45,230 nt of DNA from Bacteroidaceae bacterium (lineage in GTDB: Bacteria; Bacteroidota; Bacteroidia; Bacteroidales; Bacteroidaceae): the NCBI GenBank assembly GCA_017467885.1, contig JAFUKC010000027.1:1-45230 (forward strand). Reading direction: 5' to 3'. The translations under genes were made by a program, and so were the position numbers. The number at the start of each line of letters is the position of its first letter. Positions within the stretch are counted from its first letter, which is position 1. This document shows, piece by piece, positions 9,411 through 18,725 of this stretch. The notes below the pieces were generated by a model. That model was not told where the DNA came from and searched no databases. It saw nothing but the letters and a program-made list of their open reading frames with translations.

Positions 9411-11863
9411 CAGACATACTTAAAGGCGGATATACAGGCAACCCGGAAACAAAGATTACACGACTGCTCACCGACAGTCGTTCATTAAGTTTCCCCGAGG
9501 AAACACTGTTCTTTGCCATTGTAACAAAACATGGCAACGGGCACCGCTATATAGGAGAATTATATCAACGAGGTGTTCGCAATTTTGTAATAAGCGAGAT
9601 TGACAGAACAGAAGAATTCAAGGATGCAAACTTTGTTGTGGTAGACGACACCATGAAATCGCTTCAACAGTTGGCTGCGCATCATCGAGAGCGATTCGAT
9701 ATTCCCATTGTAGGAATCACAGGCAGCGACGGTAAAACAATTGTTAAAGAGTGGCTGTATCAGCTTACAGCCGGCAAATATATGGTAACAAGGTCGCCAC
9801 GCAGCTACAACTCGCAGATAGGTGTTCCACTCTCGGTGTGGATGCTTGACGAGGAGAGCACGCTTGGCATATTCGAAGCAGGAATTTCGCAACCCCACGA
9901 GATGGACAACCTGCAGAAGGTCATTCGTCCCACGATTGGAATATTGACAAACATAAGCAGCGCACATCAGGAGAACTTCAGCACAATGCAGGAGAAGTGT
10001 AACGACAAAATTGTACTATTTAAGGGCTGCGACATAATAATATACAATGGCGACGACCCATTGCTTAGCAATTGTGTAAGCCGGGCAATGCTCGCATCGA
10101 GAGAAATAGCATGGTCGAAAAAAGACGCCGAGCGTCCATTATTCATAAGCTCTATAGACAAAGACGAAACAGGTACGACAATACATTATCGCTACCTGTC
10201 GTTCGACAACAGCTATCGTATACCATTCCTCGACGAAGCATCCATCGAGGACTCCATCAACTGCCTTGCAGCAGCACTGTATCTTATGATTCCAAGTGAC
10301 ACCATAGCCCGGCGCATGGCACAATTGGAACCTGTTGCCATGCGACTCGAAGTGAAAGAGGGTGACAAAGGCTGCATGATAATAAACGACAGCTACAACT
10401 CGGATACAGCCTCGCTCGATATTGCCCTCGACTTCATGGAGCGCCGATGCAGAACACTTCCCCACCTTACCCGCACACTTATCTTAGGGGATATAAAACA
10501 GAGTGGGATGACAACCCGTTCACTCTACAGAAACGTTGCAAAGTACATCGAGAAACGTAACATCCGGAAACTGATAGGTATAGGCAAGGATATAAGTTCC
10601 GAAGCTTCACGATTCAGGAAACTTGGCATCGAATGTCACTTCTATCAAGGAACCGAAGAGTTCATGCACTCACATATATTCCAAGGCATACAGAATGAGG
10701 CAGTTCTGATTAAAGGCTCCCGTTCTCTGCACTTCGAGGACATCTCCGAGGCTTTAGAGAAGAAGGTGCATCAAACAATTCTTGAGGTAAACTTAAGCGC
10801 ATTGCGCGATAATCTGAACTATTATAGAAATAATCTGAACCCGGGCACCAAGACCGTATGTATGGTAAAAGCATCGGCCTATGGTGCAGGAGCATTAGAG
10901 GTGGGACGTACATTACAAGAGTGCAATGTCGATTATTTAGCCGTTGCCGTTGCCGACGAGGGAGCCGAGTTGCGTAGCGAAGGTATAACCACCGGAATAA
11001 TAGTAATGAACCCCGAGCCAAGTTCCTTACGCACTCTGTTTGCCCACAAATTAGAGCCTGAGGTGTATAGCTTCGGAATGTTACACACACTTATACAAGC
11101 TGCGGGACGCGAAGGAATAACAGACTATCCTGTACATGTGAAGATAGACACAGGAATGCACCGATTGGGATTCACACCCGAAGAGATTCCGCAACTTGTA
11201 GATGAGCTGAAGCAACAGGATGCGCTCACGCCACGCTCGGTATTCTCACATTTTGTCGGCAGTGACAGCAGGCAGTTTGACGATTTTACAAAAATACAGA
11301 TAGAGAGATTCGAAAAGGCGGCCGACACACTGCAAAAGCCTTTTCACCATCACATACTGCGCCATATATGCAATAGTGCCGGAGCCGAACGTTTCACCAA
11401 TGTACAATATGACATGGTAAGACTGGGCATAGGGTTGTACGGAATATCACCAATCTGCCACAACCCCGCACTAAAACCTATCTCCACTTTAAAAACAATC
11501 ATTCTGCAGATACACGATATCCCGGTTGAGGAGACTGTGGGCTACAGCAGGCGTGGAAAGCTATCACGCCCATCACGCATAGCATCTTTGCCGATAGGAT
11601 ATGCCGATGGCCTTAACCGCAGATTTGGCAACGGACGTGGTTTCTGTATTATAAACGGGAAACAGGCACCGTATATAGGGAATATATGCATGGATGTGTG
11701 TATGGTGGATGTAACAGAGATAAATTGTAAAGAGGGAGACGAGGTTGAGATATTCGGAAGCCATCTGCCTGTTACCCGGTTGGCCGAATGGATAGACACC
11801 ATCCCCTACGAGGTACTTACATCAATATCGACACGAATAAAACGAGTATACTACAGCGACTGA
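9386..11863 (+). CDS. murF/alr: Fused MurF ligase and alanine racemase
   Basis: An 825-residue bifunctional enzyme. The N-terminal part (about 1-455) is MurF, adding D-Ala-D-Ala to UDP-MurNAc-tripeptide, with the ATP loop GITGSDGKT (Lys117). The C-terminal part (about 457-825) is alanine racemase, making D-alanine, with the PLP lysine in VKASAYGAG (Lys495) and the catalytic tyrosine in VGYSRRG ahead of IGYADG. The fusion is common in Bacteroidota. It couples supply of D-alanine to its use, although the D-Ala-D-Ala ligase itself is not here. The start overlaps the end of the GSCFA gene by 25 bases, and the 3' end meets ddh at a bidirectional terminator. Note SDGKT, where most MurF proteins have the form GTxGKT. 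Confidence 0.95.
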   Translation: MQYTIKQIADILKGGYTGNPETKITRLLTDSRSLSFPEETLFFAIVTKHGNGHRYIGELYQRGVRNFVISEIDRTEEFKDANFVVVDDTMKSLQQLAAHHRERFDIPIVGITGSDGKTIVKEWLYQLTAGKYMVTRSPRSYNSQIGVPLSVWMLDEESTLGIFEAGISQPHEMDNLQKVIRPTIGILTNISSAHQENFSTMQEKCNDKIVLFKGCDIIIYNGDDPLLSNCVSRAMLASREIAWSKKDAERPLFISSIDKDETGTTIHYRYLSFDNSYRIPFLDEASIEDSINCLAAALYLMIPSDTIARRMAQLEPVAMRLEVKEGDKGCMIINDSYNSDTASLDIALDFMERRCRTLPHLTRTLILGDIKQSGMTTRSLYRNVAKYIEKRNIRKLIGIGKDISSEASRFRKLGIECHFYQGTEEFMHSHIFQGIQNEAVLIKGSRSLHFEDISEALEKKVHQTILEVNLSALRDNLNYYRNNLNPGTKTVCMVKASAYGAGALEVGRTLQECNVDYLAVAVADEGAELRSEGITTGIIVMNPEPSSLRTLFAHKLEPEVYSFGMLHTLIQAAGREGITDYPVHVKIDTGMHRLGFTPEEIPQLVDELKQQDALTPRSVFSHFVGSDSRQFDDFTKIQIERFEKAADTLQKPFHHHILRHICNSAGAERFTNVQYDMVRLGIGLYGISPICHNPALKPISTLKTIILQIHDIPVEETVGYSRRGKLSRPSRIASLPIGYADGLNRRFGNGRGFCIINGKQAPYIGNICMDVCMVDVTEINCKEGDEVEIFGSHLPVTRLAEWIDTIPYEVLTSISTRIKRVYYSD

Positions 11864-11920
11864 CAAACTTAAAGAGACTGTGTCAAAATCGTTTTTTGAC
11901 ACAGTCTCTTTAAGTTTGTC
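11862..11920. terminator. Perfect 27-bp inverted repeat between convergent genes
   Basis: Arms 11862-11888 and 11894-11920 are exact reverse complements with a 5-base loop. The first arm starts inside the murF-alr stop codon, and the second ends 13 bases before the end of ddh. The core TGTGTCAAAA is shared with the hairpin at 18932-18972. Works as a bidirectional terminator by position and shape. Confidence 0.8.
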
Positions 11921-11933
11921 GGAATTACAGAAA

Positions 11934-12833
11934 TTATACCAAATGCGAGATAAGTTCCTCGCGGTCGCCATATAATAAATCAAGTACAGGTATCTCCACC
12001 ATGGTATAGCAACCGGGTTGTTGACGCATGGAGGCACGAGCTGCACAAACAAGAACCTGTGCCGTAAGGGCCGGATTATTAATACGCATATTAAACTCGA
12101 ACAACTGGTTTTGCGTTGTCCCCGAAACGCCTTTGCGAGTGAGAGTTACCCCATGGCCCATATCCAACAAATCGTCTACACAGGGCACGTTGATAACATG
12201 TGTTTCATCGTTTACAAAATAAGGATCGGCCTTTATGGCAGCTGCCACTTGATTAAAATCGTAGCCCTCTTCTACCTCTACATACACCATACGACGATGA
12301 ATTCCTGTACCGACAGGGATTGTCATAGACAATGCAGCTTTGACACCCTCGATAGCCTTTACCGCAACAGTGTGCCCCATACTCATTCCGGGACCGAAGT
12401 TGGTATATGTTATACCCTTTGGAGCAATAGCCTGCAAGAGAGTGCGCACAACCGAGTCGCTACCGGGGTCCCAACCGGCCGAAATTATAGAAACCGCACC
12501 TCCGACCTTTGCACTCTCGTCGAGTGAACGACGCAATGACACAATCTGCGTATGTATATCGAAGCTATCTACTGTGTTTATGCCCAAGGCAAGTATATCC
12601 TTTGCATACTTCTCGACACTACGTGTTGGTGTTGATAGAATGGCCACATCCACCTCGCCCAATTCTCGAATATTCTTAACCAAATTATAGCCCTCCAACT
12701 CGGACGGACAATTCTCACTCCCCGAACGACGTACAATGCCTGCTATTTCAAAATCGGGTGCTGCATTCAAAGCCTGCAATGTATATTTTCCGATATTGCC
12801 GTACCCGACAATTGCTGCTCTAATCTTTTTCAT
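11934..12833 (-). CDS. ddh: meso-Diaminopimelate D-dehydrogenase
   Basis: A 299-residue NADP-dependent enzyme that makes meso-diaminopimelate from tetrahydrodipicolinate in one step, replacing the succinylase or acetylase branch. Seen: N-terminal Rossmann start AIVGYGNIGKYTLQAL, then family segments SAGWDPGSDS and FGPGMSMGHTVAVKAI. Length is normal. meso-DAP is the third residue of the peptide used by MurF, whose gene converges on ddh, so both belong to peptidoglycan precursor supply. The gene appears to be transcribed alone, from the -7-like box at 12866-12873. Confidence 0.93.
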   Translation of the reverse strand: MKKIRAAIVGYGNIGKYTLQALNAAPDFEIAGIVRRSGSENCPSELEGYNLVKNIRELGEVDVAILSTPTRSVEKYAKDILALGINTVDSFDIHTQIVSLRRSLDESAKVGGAVSIISAGWDPGSDSVVRTLLQAIAPKGITYTNFGPGMSMGHTVAVKAIEGVKAALSMTIPVGTGIHRRMVYVEVEEGYDFNQVAAAIKADPYFVNDETHVINVPCVDDLLDMGHGVTLTRKGVSGTTQNQLFEFNMRINNPALTAQVLVCAARASMRQQPGCYTMVEIPVLDLLYGDREELISHLV

Positions 12834-12865
12834 ATAAAATATTTTTAAATTAATCTTATCATCGG

Positions 12866-12873
12866 CGAAGATA
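12866..12873 (-). promoter_or_regulatory. -7-like box of ddh
   Basis: Minus-strand TATCTTCG matches TAnnTTTG with one change (T to C), a variant that recurs before several genes here. The start codon is about 32 bases downstream. Confidence 0.4.
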
Positions 12874-12936
12874 TATAAAATCGCAAACTTGTTTCTAACA
12901 TTTCACATTTTTTATCTTATAAAGTATCATCTGCAT

Positions 12937-12974
12937 AAAAAAATGTCGCAGACCATAGCCTGCGACATTTTTTT
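12937..12974 (-). terminator. Terminator of pnp
   Basis: Arms 12937-12951 and 12960-12974 pair perfectly (15 bp, 8-base loop), with A/T runs at both outer ends so a U-tract follows on either strand. The right arm overlaps the pnp stop codon. Confidence 0.8.
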
Positions 12975-15159
12975 ACTTATCACCTTTAGGATGACGCGGT
13001 GCACGTTGCTCACGACGCGGACGACGCTCCCGTTCCTCATATCCTTCGGGTTTCTCAAGCAATACTCTGTGAGAGAGTTTGAATTTTCCTGTTTTAGGAT
13101 CTATCTCGAGAAGTTTCACAGAAATTGTATCACCTTCGGTAAGACCGGTCTCCTCCATTGTCTCAAATCGTTTCCAATCGATTTCGGAGATATGAAGCAA
13201 ACCATCCTTACCCGGCATAAACTCTACAAATGCACCATAAGGCATAATGCTGCGAATGACACCCTCGTAAACTTCACCGGCCTCGGGAATAGCCACTATA
13301 GCTTTGATTTTTGCTATAGCCTCGGCAATGGCAGTTCCGTTGTTGGCAGCAATTTCAATTATGCCCTCGCCTTCAACCTCTTCAATTGAGATTGTAGCAC
13401 CGGTCTCCTCCTGCATTCCCTGAATGATTTTTCCGCCCGGACCTATAACAGCACCAATGAACTCCTTGGGAATACGTATTGTTTCGATACGTGGAGCATG
13501 AGGTTTCAACTCGGCACGAGGCTCGGCAATACACTCTGTTATTTTTCCAAGAATGTGCATACGGCCTTCGCGTGCCTGATTAAGAGCCTTCTCCAATATC
13601 TCGTAGGACAAACCGTCAACCTTTATATCCATCTGCGTCGCAGTGATACCATCAACGGTTCCTGTAACCTTAAAGTCCATATCACCCAAGTGGTCCTCAT
13701 CACCAAGAATATCGCTCAATACAGCATATTTCTCTTCACCGGCATTCTTTATAAGACCCATTGCGATACCCGAAACAGGTTTCTTGATCTTTACACCGGC
13801 ATCCATCAAAGCAAGTGTACCGGCGCATACTGTTGCCATAGATGAAGAACCATTCGATTCCAAAATGTCAGATACAACACGAACGCAATAGGGATAATCG
13901 GCAGGTATCATATTCTTAAGTGCACGACACGCCAGGTTACCATGACCAATCTCACGACGACCTACACCACGTTGAGCACGAGCCTCACCGGTTGAGAAGG
14001 GAGGGAAGTTATAATGAAGAAGGAAACGATCGGTTCCTTGAGTCATAACATCATCGATAATCTTCTCGTCACGTTTTGTTCCAAGTGTTACAGATGTCAA
14101 CGACTGAGTTTCGCCACGTGTGAAGACTGCCGAACCATGAGGACCTGGCAGATAGCCCACCTCGCACCAGATAGGACGTATCTCTGTCGTCTTACGTCCA
14201 TCAAGGCGTTTGCCTTCATCGAGAATACAGCGGCGCATAGCCTCTTTCTCTACGTCGTGATAATAACGGTCGATAAGAGCAGCCTTCTCCTCCAACTCCT
14301 CTTCGGTAAATTGCGCCTTGAACTCCTCACGAATAGCCTCGAAAGCCTCTGCGCGACCATGCTTATCATTATTTCCACTTGCCGCAACAGCGTATGCTTT
14401 TGCATAGCAAGCCTCGTGTACCTGCGCACGCAACTCCTCGTCGTTAACTTCGTGGCAATATTCACGTTTTACAGTCTTGCCAACCTCTTCCATCAACTCC
14501 ATCTGCGCTTTACAATGCACCTTTATTGCCTCGTGAGCAACCTTCATCGCCTGAAGCAAATCGGCCTCGGATACCTCTTTCATTTCGCCCTCTACCATCA
14601 TAATATTGTCGTATGTAGCGGCAACCATGATATCCATATCGGCATTCTCGAGTTGAGCAAATGTGGGGTTCACAACAAATTCTCCATTTATACGCGCTAC
14701 ACGCACCTCGGAGATAGGACCGCCAAAAGGTATGTCTGAAACTGCAAGGGCTGCAGAAGCAGCAAGACCTGCAAGAGCATCCGGCATATCAACACCGTCA
14801 GCAGAAAAGAGAATGATATTTACATATACCTCGGCATGATAGTTGTCGGGGAATAGAGGACGCAATGCACGGTCGACAAGACGGCAAGTAAGAATCTCGT
14901 AATCGGAAGCCTTTCCCTCGCGTTTGGTGAAACCGCCGGGGAAACGTCCGAACGACGCATATTTCTCTTTGTACTCAACCTGCAAAGGCATAAAATCGGT
15001 ACCGGGAACAGCATCCTTTGCTGCACATACGGTAGCCAACAACATTGTGTTACCCAAACGTAACATTACAGAACCGTCGGCCTGCTTTGCAAGTTTACCG
15101 GTCTCCAATGTAATAACACGTCCGTCGGGCAAAGCCACATTTTTTGTTATAACATTCAT
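12973..15159 (-). CDS. pnp: Polyribonucleotide nucleotidyltransferase
   Basis: A 728-residue phosphorolytic 3'-5' exoribonuclease of the RNA degradosome. Two RNase PH domains (about 10-235 and 320-550) are joined by a helical segment. A KH domain follows, with [20 protein letters not shown], then an S1 domain ([18 protein letters not shown]) and a basic tail rich in RE/RR. The frame is open back to an ATG at 15228, but I start at 15159 ([14 protein letters not shown]) because the -7 box at 15200-15207 lies downstream of the longer start. It diverges from the thioredoxin-like gene with abutting promoter elements. Confidence 0.96.
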   Translation of the reverse strand: MNVITKNVALPDGRVITLETGKLAKQADGSVMLRLGNTMLLATVCAAKDAVPGTDFMPLQVEYKEKYASFGRFPGGFTKREGKASDYEILTCRLVDRALRPLFPDNYHAEVYVNIILFSADGVDMPDALAGLAASAALAVSDIPFGGPISEVRVARINGEFVVNPTFAQLENADMDIMVAATYDNIMMVEGEMKEVSEADLLQAMKVAHEAIKVHCKAQMELMEEVGKTVKREYCHEVNDEELRAQVHEACYAKAYAVAASGNNDKHGRAEAFEAIREEFKAQFTEEELEEKAALIDRYYHDVEKEAMRRCILDEGKRLDGRKTTEIRPIWCEVGYLPGPHGSAVFTRGETQSLTSVTLGTKRDEKIIDDVMTQGTDRFLLHYNFPPFSTGEARAQRGVGRREIGHGNLACRALKNMIPADYPYCVRVVSDILESNGSSSMATVCAGTLALMDAGVKIKKPVSGIAMGLIKNAGEEKYAVLSDILGDEDHLGDMDFKVTGTVDGITATQMDIKVDGLSYEILEKALNQAREGRMHILGKITECIAEPRAELKPHAPRIETIRIPKEFIGAVIGPGGKIIQGMQEETGATISIEEVEGEGIIEIAANNGTAIAEAIAKIKAIVAIPEAGEVYEGVIRSIMPYGAFVEFMPGKDGLLHISEIDWKRFETMEETGLTEGDTISVKLLEIDPKTGKFKLSHRVLLEKPEGYEERERRPRREQRAPRHPKGDK

Positions 15160-15199
15160 CTTTTTGTTTTTTAATTGATTTTCTATATCCAAATTCGTG

Positions 15200-15229
15200 C
15201 AAAGATACATCTTTTTCCATATTTTCAAC
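15200..15229 (-). promoter_or_regulatory. pnp promoter
   Basis: Minus-strand GTTG (15226-15229), 18-base spacer, then TATCTTTG (15200-15207). The -33 part directly abuts the -7 box of the divergent gene. Confidence 0.6.
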
Positions 15230-15237
15230 TATCTTTG
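15230..15237 (+). promoter_or_regulatory. -7 box of the thioredoxin-like gene
   Basis: TATCTTTG, an exact -7 match, 86 bases before the ATG at 15324, leaving an inferred leader of about 80 bases. Confidence 0.5.
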
Positions 15238-15323
15238 CATTAAAATATGCGAAAATGCACTCGTTTTTAAACATGCAAATGAATTTGTGTTTCACTCGTT
15301 TGCACTATTAAATAACTTAAGAC

Positions 15324-16496
15324 ATGAATATCTACAAACGTAAGAAGTTTTACTTAATAACATTATTGCTGATGGCAATAAGTTGGTCGTGCGACAACGC
15401 CGAAAGGTTTACAATACAAGGTTCCGTTAAAAACGCCAAAGGGAAAATGTTGTATTTGTCAAACATTGGAGTGCAGGAGACAGCACTTATCGATTCGGTA
15501 CGCCTCGACGAGAAAGGCGAATTCACATTCAGCTTGCCACGCAACGAATATTTCGAATTCTATCGTCTGAAACTCGAAGGAGAGAGCAGACAGATTACAA
15601 TATGCATCGATTCCACCGAAACAATTGGAATAAATTCGCAATACGGACGCTTCGCAAGCGAGTACGAAGTTACAGGCTCTGACGAGAATATAAAAATTAA
15701 AGAATTGTCGCTCCTCGAGGAGTCGTTGCAACGACAGATAGAGGAGTTACTGAAAAGTAATTCGCCGGCAATAGGCGAAACACAGCAAAACATAGAAAGA
15801 ATCATAGATGAATTCAAGAAAAACATCTGTAGCGAATACATATCACCGACACCATACAGCCCAAGTGCATACTTTTCACTCTTTTTAAATGTAAACGGAG
15901 TTTATATATTCAATCCGTTACAAAACAGATTCGACAGTAAATGCTTTGCAGCCGTAGCAACAAGCCTCGACAACAAATATCCACATTCGCCACGCACAAA
16001 CCATCTGTATCGAGTCGCAAAAAAAGGAATGCTCGATACACGCCCGGCACGCAAGGACACAATCGACCTGTCGTCTACAAGAGTTGTAACAACCGGTATA
16101 TTAGATATAAACTTACCAAACATAGACGGCGACAGCATCAGCCTGACATCTTTGGCCGGAAAGGTTGTAATGCTTGATTTCACGCTATACAAAGATACAC
16201 AAATGGGAGTACGCAACCTTAAATTGCGCGAGTTATACGATAAATACCGCAAGAACGGATTCGAAATTTATCAAATTTCGCACGACGAGGACGAACATTT
16301 CTGGAAGACCTCGGCCGAGAACCTTCCTTGGATATGTGTACGTGATGCCGCCGTTTCCGAAGCCGCGCATCTGACATTATACAGAATAGAAAAACTGCCT
16401 ACGTTCTTTTTGATTAACCGCAACAACGAATTAGTGCTTCGTGACGTGCAGATTACCAACCTCGAAAAGAACATCGAAGAGTTGCTTGCCCAATAG
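15324..16496 (+). CDS. DUF4369/thioredoxin-like lipoprotein lacking CxxC
   Basis: A 390-residue probable lipoprotein: signal peptide with lipidation cysteine at residue 23 (AISWSC). Residues about 28-120 match the DUF4369 domain often found in front of periplasmic thioredoxins. Residues about 255-390 have the AhpC/TlpA-like thioredoxin fold (LDFTLYKDTQMG, then YQISHDEDEHFWK and a cis-proline KLPTFFLI). Where the redox CxxC should be, at about residues 287-293, the sequence is TLYKDTQ with no cysteine, so disulfide chemistry of the usual type is excluded. The role is unknown; a binding or chaperone function is possible. It diverges from pnp and shares the control region with it. Confidence 0.8.
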   Translation: MNIYKRKKFYLITLLLMAISWSCDNAERFTIQGSVKNAKGKMLYLSNIGVQETALIDSVRLDEKGEFTFSLPRNEYFEFYRLKLEGESRQITICIDSTETIGINSQYGRFASEYEVTGSDENIKIKELSLLEESLQRQIEELLKSNSPAIGETQQNIERIIDEFKKNICSEYISPTPYSPSAYFSLFLNVNGVYIFNPLQNRFDSKCFAAVATSLDNKYPHSPRTNHLYRVAKKGMLDTRPARKDTIDLSSTRVVTTGILDINLPNIDGDSISLTSLAGKVVMLDFTLYKDTQMGVRNLKLRELYDKYRKNGFEIYQISHDEDEHFWKTSAENLPWICVRDAAVSEAAHLTLYRIEKLPTFFLINRNNELVLRDVQITNLEKNIEELLAQ

Positions 16497-16565
16497 AAAA
16501 GAGATTGGAAAATATTGAAAATAAATATAAAAACTCCAAAAAGAAGAAAATAATTCAACTTTTAA

Positions 16566-16596
16566 TTTGTTTTTAATTAAAAAGAGATTACCTTTG
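16566..16596 (+). promoter_or_regulatory. Consensus promoter upstream of greA
   Basis: TTTG (16566-16569), 19-base spacer, TACCTTTG (16589-16596): a full match to the Bacteroidota housekeeping promoter. Transcription should begin near 16603, about 150 bases before the greA start. Confidence 0.75.
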
Positions 16597-16602
16597 CCAT
16601 GC

Positions 16603-16728
16603 ATTGCAGTTACAAACAGCCCAATACGCAGTGACTAAAAGAGAGTAATCTTCACGCTAAGTTTGTACTGAAATTTATACAGAGATTATATTTGGGTTCC
16701 GACATACATGTTGGAATCCTTTGTTTTA
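16603..16728 (+). ncRNA. Structured greA leader or small RNA candidate
   Basis: Between the promoter and greA the transcript contains no ORF. It ends in a hairpin, gggttccgaca (16694-16704) with tgttggaatcc (16709-16719), 11 bp with two G-U pairs, followed by a T-rich stretch (tttgtttt). That is the form of an intrinsic terminator placed 24 bases before the greA start codon. It may be an attenuator or an independent RNA of about 120 nt. The 5' end is inferred from the promoter; no known riboswitch family is recognised. Confidence 0.4.
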
Positions 16729-16751
16729 CTACTTTTATAAAACTATAAGAA

Positions 16752-17213
16752 ATGAGTTATATGTCCGAAGAGGGCTACAAGAAATTGTTAGCCGATTTAA
16801 AGGAGTTAGAGGCAAAGCGCCCCGAAATTGTTCGACAGATTGCCGAAGCACGTGACAAAGGCGACCTCTCGGAGAATGCCGAATATGATGCAGCAAAAGA
16901 GGCACAAGGCATGCTTGAGATGCGCATCAACGAACTTAAAATGATTATTGCCGATGCCAAAATCATCGACACCTCGAAGCTCAATACCGACAGCGTCCAG
17001 GTACTTACAAAAGTTGGTCTTAAAAACACAAAGACAGGCGCAGCAATGCAGTACACAATTGTTCCGGAGAGTGAAGCAAACCTACGCGAAGGCAAGATAT
17101 CCATCAACACCCCCATTGCAAAAGGGTTGCTTGGTAAGAAAGTTGGTGACATTGCCGAAATAACCATACCACAAGGTAAAATAAGTTTGGAAATAACAAG
17201 TATTTCTATCTGA
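16752..17213 (+). CDS. greA: Transcription elongation factor GreA
   Basis: A 153-residue factor that enters the RNA polymerase secondary channel and stimulates cleavage of backtracked RNA. The N-terminal coiled coil (about 1-75) has the catalytic-tip acidic residues in [15 protein letters not shown]. The C-terminal FKBP-like domain includes [16 protein letters not shown] and [13 protein letters not shown]. Length is close to the usual 155-160. It lies 13 bases before the HIT gene and shares its transcript. A 150-base structured leader precedes it. Confidence 0.96.
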   Translation: MSYMSEEGYKKLLADLKELEAKRPEIVRQIAEARDKGDLSENAEYDAAKEAQGMLEMRINELKMIIADAKIIDTSKLNTDSVQVLTKVGLKNTKTGAAMQYTIVPESEANLREGKISINTPIAKGLLGKKVGDIAEITIPQGKISLEITSISI

Positions 17214-17226
17214 TTCAACAAAAGCC

Positions 17227-17619
17227 ATGGCAACAATTTTCAGTAAGATAGTAGCAGGCGAGATTCCAAGCTACAAAGTAGCAGAAGACGAACAGTTCTA
17301 CGCATTTCTCGACATCAACCCACTTGCCAAAGGCCACACACTTGTGATACCCAAACGTGAGGTTGATTACTTCTTCGACCTTACCGATGAAGAGATTGCA
17401 GCCATGCAGGTTTTTGCCAAGAAAGTTGCTGCCGGCATAAAAAAAGCATTCCCTTGCATAAAGGTTGGGCAAGCCGTTCTGGGGCTTGAAGTACCACATG
17501 CACACATACATCTGGTACCTATGCAAAGCGAACGAGACATGCTCTTCACAAACCAAAAATTAAAATTGACTCAAGAAGAGTTTGAAGATATTGCAAAAAG
17601 GATAAACGAATTTTTATAA
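17227..17619 (+). CDS. HIT family nucleotide hydrolase (Hint-like)
   Basis: A 130-residue histidine-triad protein. Seen: N-terminal FSKIVAGEIPSYKVAED, the FLDINPLAKGHTLVIPK segment and the active-site triad HAHIHLVP near residue 95. Hint-type HIT proteins hydrolyse purine nucleoside phosphoramidates and AMP-lysine; the physiological substrate in bacteria is unclear. It is coupled to greA (13-base gap) and ends at a strong palindromic terminator. Confidence 0.93.
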   Translation: MATIFSKIVAGEIPSYKVAEDEQFYAFLDINPLAKGHTLVIPKREVDYFFDLTDEEIAAMQVFAKKVAAGIKKAFPCIKVGQAVLGLEVPHAHIHLVPMQSERDMLFTNQKLKLTQEEFEDIAKRINEFL

Positions 17620-17620
17620 G

Positions 17621-17654
17621 CAAAATGCGCTTGGCCCGGGCCAAGCGCATTTTG
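17621..17654. terminator. 34-base perfect palindrome, terminator of greA-HIT
   Basis: A 34-base perfect palindrome beginning caaaatgcgcttggccc, GC-rich in the centre, immediately after the HIT stop codon and followed by ttttat. It may also stop transcripts arriving from the minus-strand porT gene. Confidence 0.8.
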
Positions 17655-17780
17655 TTTTATCCATTTTTAAATCTCAAGCAATTCCATTTGTTCCTCTCTG
17701 TTATCTCACGAACACGACTGTAAAAGGGAACCTATCAGTGGCAATTATGTATTCGCTCAACAAAGTCCAACCCCTGCCGG

Positions 17781-18485
17781 CTACTCGAAATAGAATGAAA
17801 GCACTATCATTTTTGCAACGGCTTTATCAACCGATTGTGTAAACTTCTGATAATTATCATCGAGCAAATCCTTACGGTCTTTCTCAAGAATGTCCAACAA
17901 ACTGAATGCAAATTTAAGTTCAGGATTCAGTTTAAAGAAAGGAAGATAGAAATCGCAACCTACACCAAACTCCAACATACAATCGAATCGTTTCACCAAT
18001 AACTGTCGCTGCTTCTTTACCGTAAGATCGACCATAGGACTTACTCCGGCCGTAACATAAGGACGATAATTATTAAAACGCTCGGCCGAAATCTTTGCCT
18101 GCAACGGCAATGAAATATATGTGGATTTTATCTGTTGGCGCTCTGTAGTACCACTATTCGATTCACGAAACACAACAGTCTTGTCACCAAAATGCATTGT
18201 AGGTATAAAGCGTAAAGAAATATGGCTGTTTATACGTAAATCGGCCAGCACACCGACACTGAATCCCGGACTGTAGGCACTTACATCGGCATACCACTGT
18301 TCGCCATTCTCTGTCACAAAACCGTTATTGGCAAGTTCCAAATCCTGCACATGCAGGCCTATAAAAAAACCATAATGCAAACGACGATAGTCGATATACG
18401 GTTTGTTCTGAACCTTACGCTCTTGTGCAATCAACGACGTTGCAGAGAAAAGCAATATAAAAAATATGTATATAAACCGTTTCAT
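17781..18485 (-). CDS. porT: PorT-like outer-membrane beta-barrel protein
   Basis: A 234-residue protein with a signal peptide (about 1-20, ending LIAQ) and a body of alternating beta strands ending in LSFYFE, typical of an eight-stranded outer-membrane barrel. The start of the mature part (YRRLHYGFFIGLHVQDL) and the LRFIPTMHFGDKTVVF segment resemble PorT, an outer-membrane component linked to type IX secretion in Porphyromonas. PorT-like proteins are also present in Bacteroidales without a full type IX system, so secretion cannot be concluded. No other Por genes are in the window. It is transcribed alone on the minus strand. Confidence 0.75.
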   Translation of the reverse strand: MKRFIYIFFILLFSATSLIAQERKVQNKPYIDYRRLHYGFFIGLHVQDLELANNGFVTENGEQWYADVSAYSPGFSVGVLADLRINSHISLRFIPTMHFGDKTVVFRESNSGTTERQQIKSTYISLPLQAKISAERFNNYRPYVTAGVSPMVDLTVKKQRQLLVKRFDCMLEFGVGCDFYLPFFKLNPELKFAFSLLDILEKDRKDLLDDNYQKFTQSVDKAVAKMIVLSFYFE

Positions 18486-18685
18486 CTAATATATAACGCA
18501 TAAATACGATACTTATTGTTAAGCAAACCGAGAAGCTGTTATGAATTTATTAAAATCATGCGGCAAGAGAGGATTAAGGACTCTTGATTGCTTTGCGTAA
18601 ATAGAGCCGTCCATCATTAACGGCTTGCGGATTGCAAAAATATGTTAAAAAAGTTATAATATCTCGCAGTATTACCGAAAAACCG

Positions 18686-18693
18686 TATCTTCG
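18686..18693 (+). promoter_or_regulatory. -7-like box of the ferredoxin gene
   Basis: TATCTTCG, one change from TAnnTTTG, 32 bases before the ATG at 18726. It overlaps a possible upstream GTG start (18693), which argues that the ferredoxin begins at 18726. Confidence 0.5.
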
Positions 18694-18725
18694 TGGCGGA
18701 TAATACAAAATTAAAATTTACAACT

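Noticed and set aside
12019-12527. Long plus-strand open frames opposite ddh, pnp, dxs, fumarase and bamA (up to about 460 codons, e.g. 6265-7644)
   Set aside because: They are antisense to well-conserved genes, have low-complexity or implausible composition, no start context and no recognisable domains.
15160-15228. Longer N-terminus for PNPase starting at 15228
   Set aside because: The promoter -7 box (15200-15207) lies within it, and the usual family start is at 15159.
16694-16719. tRNA-like T-arm (ggttcc...ggaatcc) before greA
   Set aside because: No cloverleaf, acceptor stem or anticodon arm can be built around it; it is a simple hairpin followed by T's.
18560-18625. Two short hairpins (caagag/ctcttg and agccgt/acggct) between porT and the ferredoxin gene
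   Set aside because: Short imperfect stems with no promoter or terminator context; could be chance or porT leader structure, not enough to call.
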